From positions 1 to 5,153 of the forward strand of contig JAJTCR010000145.1 of assembly GCA_021325695.1 (NCBI GenBank): DNA of 5,153 bases, read 5' to 3'. Origin of the DNA: Steroidobacteraceae bacterium (GTDB taxonomy: Bacteria > Pseudomonadota > Gammaproteobacteria > Steroidobacterales > Steroidobacteraceae). The notes under the pieces were generated by a model. That model saw only the letters and a list, made by a program, of their open reading frames with translations, was not told the DNA's origin and made no database searches. Made by a program: the position numbers and the translations under genes. Positions 3,764 to 5,153 of the stretch are shown in pieces. Each line of letters opens with the position of its first letter. Position 1 is the stretch's first letter.

Positions 3764-5153
3764 TGCAGGCATTTTCGTTCAGCACCGTCCCGCTCGACAC
3801 CGACGCCGGCCGTGCCGCGCTCGCGGACCCGTCGTGCGGGGGCTACGCGAGCTTCGAGGGCTGGGTGCGTGATCACAACGAGGGCCGGCAGGTCCGGCGC
3901 CTTGAGTACGAAGCCTTCGCGGCGCTCGCCGTGCGCGAAGGCGAGCGCATCGTGGCCGAAGCCGTCGAGAAGTACGGCGTACGCCGGGCGGCCTGCGTGC
4001 ACCGCATCGGCGACCTCGGGCTCGGCGAGATGGCGGTCTGGGTCGGTGTGAGCGCACCGCACCGGTCCGAGGCGTTCGCCGCGTGCCGCTACATCATCGA
4101 CGAGGTCAAGCACCGCGTCCCGATCTGGAAGAAGGAACATTACGTCGACGGCGACTCGGGCTGGGTCAACTGCGAGCGCTGCGCGCAGCCGGTGGAACAC
4201 GAACACGCGCACGCGCACGAGCACGCACACGGGCACGGGGCCCCGGACTATTCCCGCCAGGTGGCGCTGCCGGAGGTCGGACGCGACGGCCAGGCACGGC
4301 TGCAGCACGGCTCGGTGCTGGTGATCGGTGCGGGCGGCCTCGGCGTGCCGGTCCTGCAGTATCTCGCGGCCGCGGGGGTCGGTCGCATCGGCGTGGTGGA
4401 CGGCGACGTCGTCGAGGCGAGCAACCTGCATCGCCAGCCGCTGTACGGCTGGGCGGACATCGGCGCGTCGAAGGCGCAAGTGGCCGCCGCTCGCCTGCGG
4501 GCCCTGAACCCGGAGGTGAACGTCGAGATCCGTGCGGAACGCGCGACCGCGTCCAACCTCGCGGAGTGGCTCGCCGGCTACGACCTCGTCGTCGACTGCA
4601 GCGACAACTTCGCGACCAAGTTCCTGGTCAACGACGCGGCCGTCAGCCTCGGCAAACCGGCGGTCTTCGCGAGCGTGTACCAGTACGAAGGGCAGTTGCA
4701 GACCTACGTGCCGCGGGAGGATTGGCCGTGCCTGCGCTGCCTGTGGCCGGAGGCCCCGCGCGACGGCCTGGTGGGCAACTGTGCCGAGGCGGGCGTGCTG
4801 GGCGCCGTGCCCGCCACGCTCGGCGCGATGCAGGCCATGCAGGCGCTCAAACTGCTGCTCGGCCTCGACGCCGACGCGCGTCCGGCGCTCCACACGTTCG
4901 ACCTGCTCGGCATGCACTGGCGCACGCTCAAGGCGTCCCGCAACCCGGCCTGCGACCACGGCCGCCGGGCGCTGCGGGATTCGAGCCCGCCGGCCGAGTC
5001 GCTCGAGTTGCACTATCCGACGCTCCGCGCGGCGCGGGACTCGGGCCTCACGCTGGTCGACATCCGTGAAGGATGGGAACGGGCCTCCGACGATCCGGAA
5101 CGGCAGATCCAGATGCACGTCCCGCTGAGTGCGTTCGTCGAGGGTGCGGCGGC
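3763..5153 (+). CDS. MoaE-MoeB-rhodanese fusion protein (partial, runs off the right edge)
   Basis: One uninterrupted frame gives 463 residues to the window edge. Residues 1-140 are a full MoaE, the large subunit of molybdopterin synthase: V-R-D-H-N (35-39), H-R-I-G-D-L (80-85), S-A-P-H-R (97-101) and K-H-R-V-P-I-W-K (116-123). Lys116 and Lys123 match E. coli Lys119 and Lys126. A linker (141-162) carries seven alternating histidines (146-158). Residues 163-400 are a MoeB/ThiF adenylating domain: Arg165, the nucleotide loop G-A-G-G-L-G (189-194), D-G-D (213-215), N-L-H-R-Q (221-225), Lys237, D-C-S-D-N (278-282), a zinc pair Cys323/Cys326, and Cys340 in N-C-A-E-A-G-V. The second zinc pair is incomplete: only Cys397 is present, followed by Asp-His-Gly. 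From about 414 a rhodanese domain starts (L-V-D-I-R-E-G-W-E, 431-439), and its catalytic Cys lies beyond the edge. MoeB-rhodanese proteins are known (MOCS3 type). The added MoaE makes this arrangement unusual. No in-frame ATG lies between codons 90 and 356, so a separate MoeB start is unlikely. Confidence 0.93.
   Translation, partial: MQAFSFSTVPLDTDAGRAALADPSCGGYASFEGWVRDHNEGRQVRRLEYEAFAALAVREGERIVAEAVEKYGVRRAACVHRIGDLGLGEMAVWVGVSAPHRSEAFAACRYIIDEVKHRVPIWKKEHYVDGDSGWVNCERCAQPVEHEHAHAHEHAHGHGAPDYSRQVALPEVGRDGQARLQHGSVLVIGAGGLGVPVLQYLAAAGVGRIGVVDGDVVEASNLHRQPLYGWADIGASKAQVAAARLRALNPEVNVEIRAERATASNLAEWLAGYDLVVDCSDNFATKFLVNDAAVSLGKPAVFASVYQYEGQLQTYVPREDWPCLRCLWPEAPRDGLVGNCAEAGVLGAVPATLGAMQAMQALKLLLGLDADARPALHTFDLLGMHWRTLKASRNPACDHGRRALRDSSPPAESLELHYPTLRAARDSGLTLVDIREGWERASDDPERQIQMHVPLSAFVEGAA
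4195..4236 (+). repeat. Seven-unit hexanucleotide repeat encoding a His-rich linker
   Basis: Seven consecutive 6-bp units of the form G-N-N-C-A-C (GAACAC twice, GCGCAC twice, GAGCAC, GCACAC, GGGCAC) encode Glu/Ala/Gly alternating with His at residues 145-158 of the fusion protein. The units are imperfect but in frame, so copy-number change by slippage would lengthen or shorten the linker without breaking the gene. Alternating His could bind metal ions; Cys137 and Cys140 lie just before it. Confidence 0.8.

Noticed and set aside
4083..5069. A 328-codon plus-strand frame within the fusion gene
   Set aside because: Out-of-frame shadow, extremely rich in Arg and Gly. The real frame shows continuous MoaE, MoeB and rhodanese motifs.
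3619..5118. A 499-codon open frame on the minus strand
   Set aside because: Antisense to moaD and the fusion gene, with the same compositional cause. No family motif is visible.
4261..5153. Separate moeB starting at an internal GTG (4261 or 4192) rather than a fusion
   Set aside because: No convincing Shine-Dalgarno sequence precedes either GTG, there is no stop codon between the domains, and the His-rich linker is continuous with both. An additional internal start cannot be fully excluded.
1..5153. tRNA, rRNA, CRISPR arrays, insertion sequences, attachment sites, Moco riboswitch
   Set aside because: No suitable structures or repeats were seen. The gaps between the Moco genes are at most 31 nt, too short for a Moco riboswitch.

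Overview
The window is a very GC-rich (around 70% by eye) bacterial chromosome segment carrying a compact molybdenum cofactor (Moco) biosynthesis operon. Codon usage strongly favours G/C third positions. Together with the probable phenylalanine hydroxylase N-terminus at the left edge, this suggests a high-GC proteobacterium, most likely a Xanthomonadales/Lysobacter-type gammaproteobacterium. That taxonomic guess is an inference and has not been tested.

Layout: (1) Positions 1-149, minus strand, hold the first ~49 residues of a gene that runs off the left edge, probably phenylalanine 4-hydroxylase. (2) Positions 150-302 are a divergent intergenic region with weak promoter-like elements and a 7-bp inverted repeat. 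(3) Positions 303-686, plus strand, encode a small secreted protein of unknown function. (4) From 716 to the right edge the plus strand carries moeA, moaA, moaC, moaD and a partial multidomain gene. The gaps are 29, 31, 11 and 21 nt, and the last two genes overlap by one base (TGATG), so this reads as one operon.

How the genes work together: MoaA and MoaC convert GTP to cyclic pyranopterin monophosphate (cPMP). MoaD, carrying a C-terminal thiocarboxylate, and MoaE (molybdopterin synthase) put the dithiolene sulfurs on cPMP. MoeB adenylates the MoaD C-terminus, and a rhodanese domain can supply the sulfur that recharges it. MoeA inserts molybdenum. MogA/MoaB, MobA, molybdate transport and any Mo-enzyme are not in the window.

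The most notable item is the last gene (3763 to the edge). One uninterrupted frame joins a complete MoaE domain, a His-rich linker made of seven hexanucleotide units, a complete MoeB/ThiF adenylating domain and the beginning of a rhodanese domain. The enzyme that uses MoaD thiocarboxylate and the enzyme that regenerates it therefore lie on one chain, while MoaD stays a free small protein. The MoeB part also lacks the fourth cysteine of the usual zinc site. No RNA genes, mobile elements, CRISPR arrays or convincing terminators were seen.
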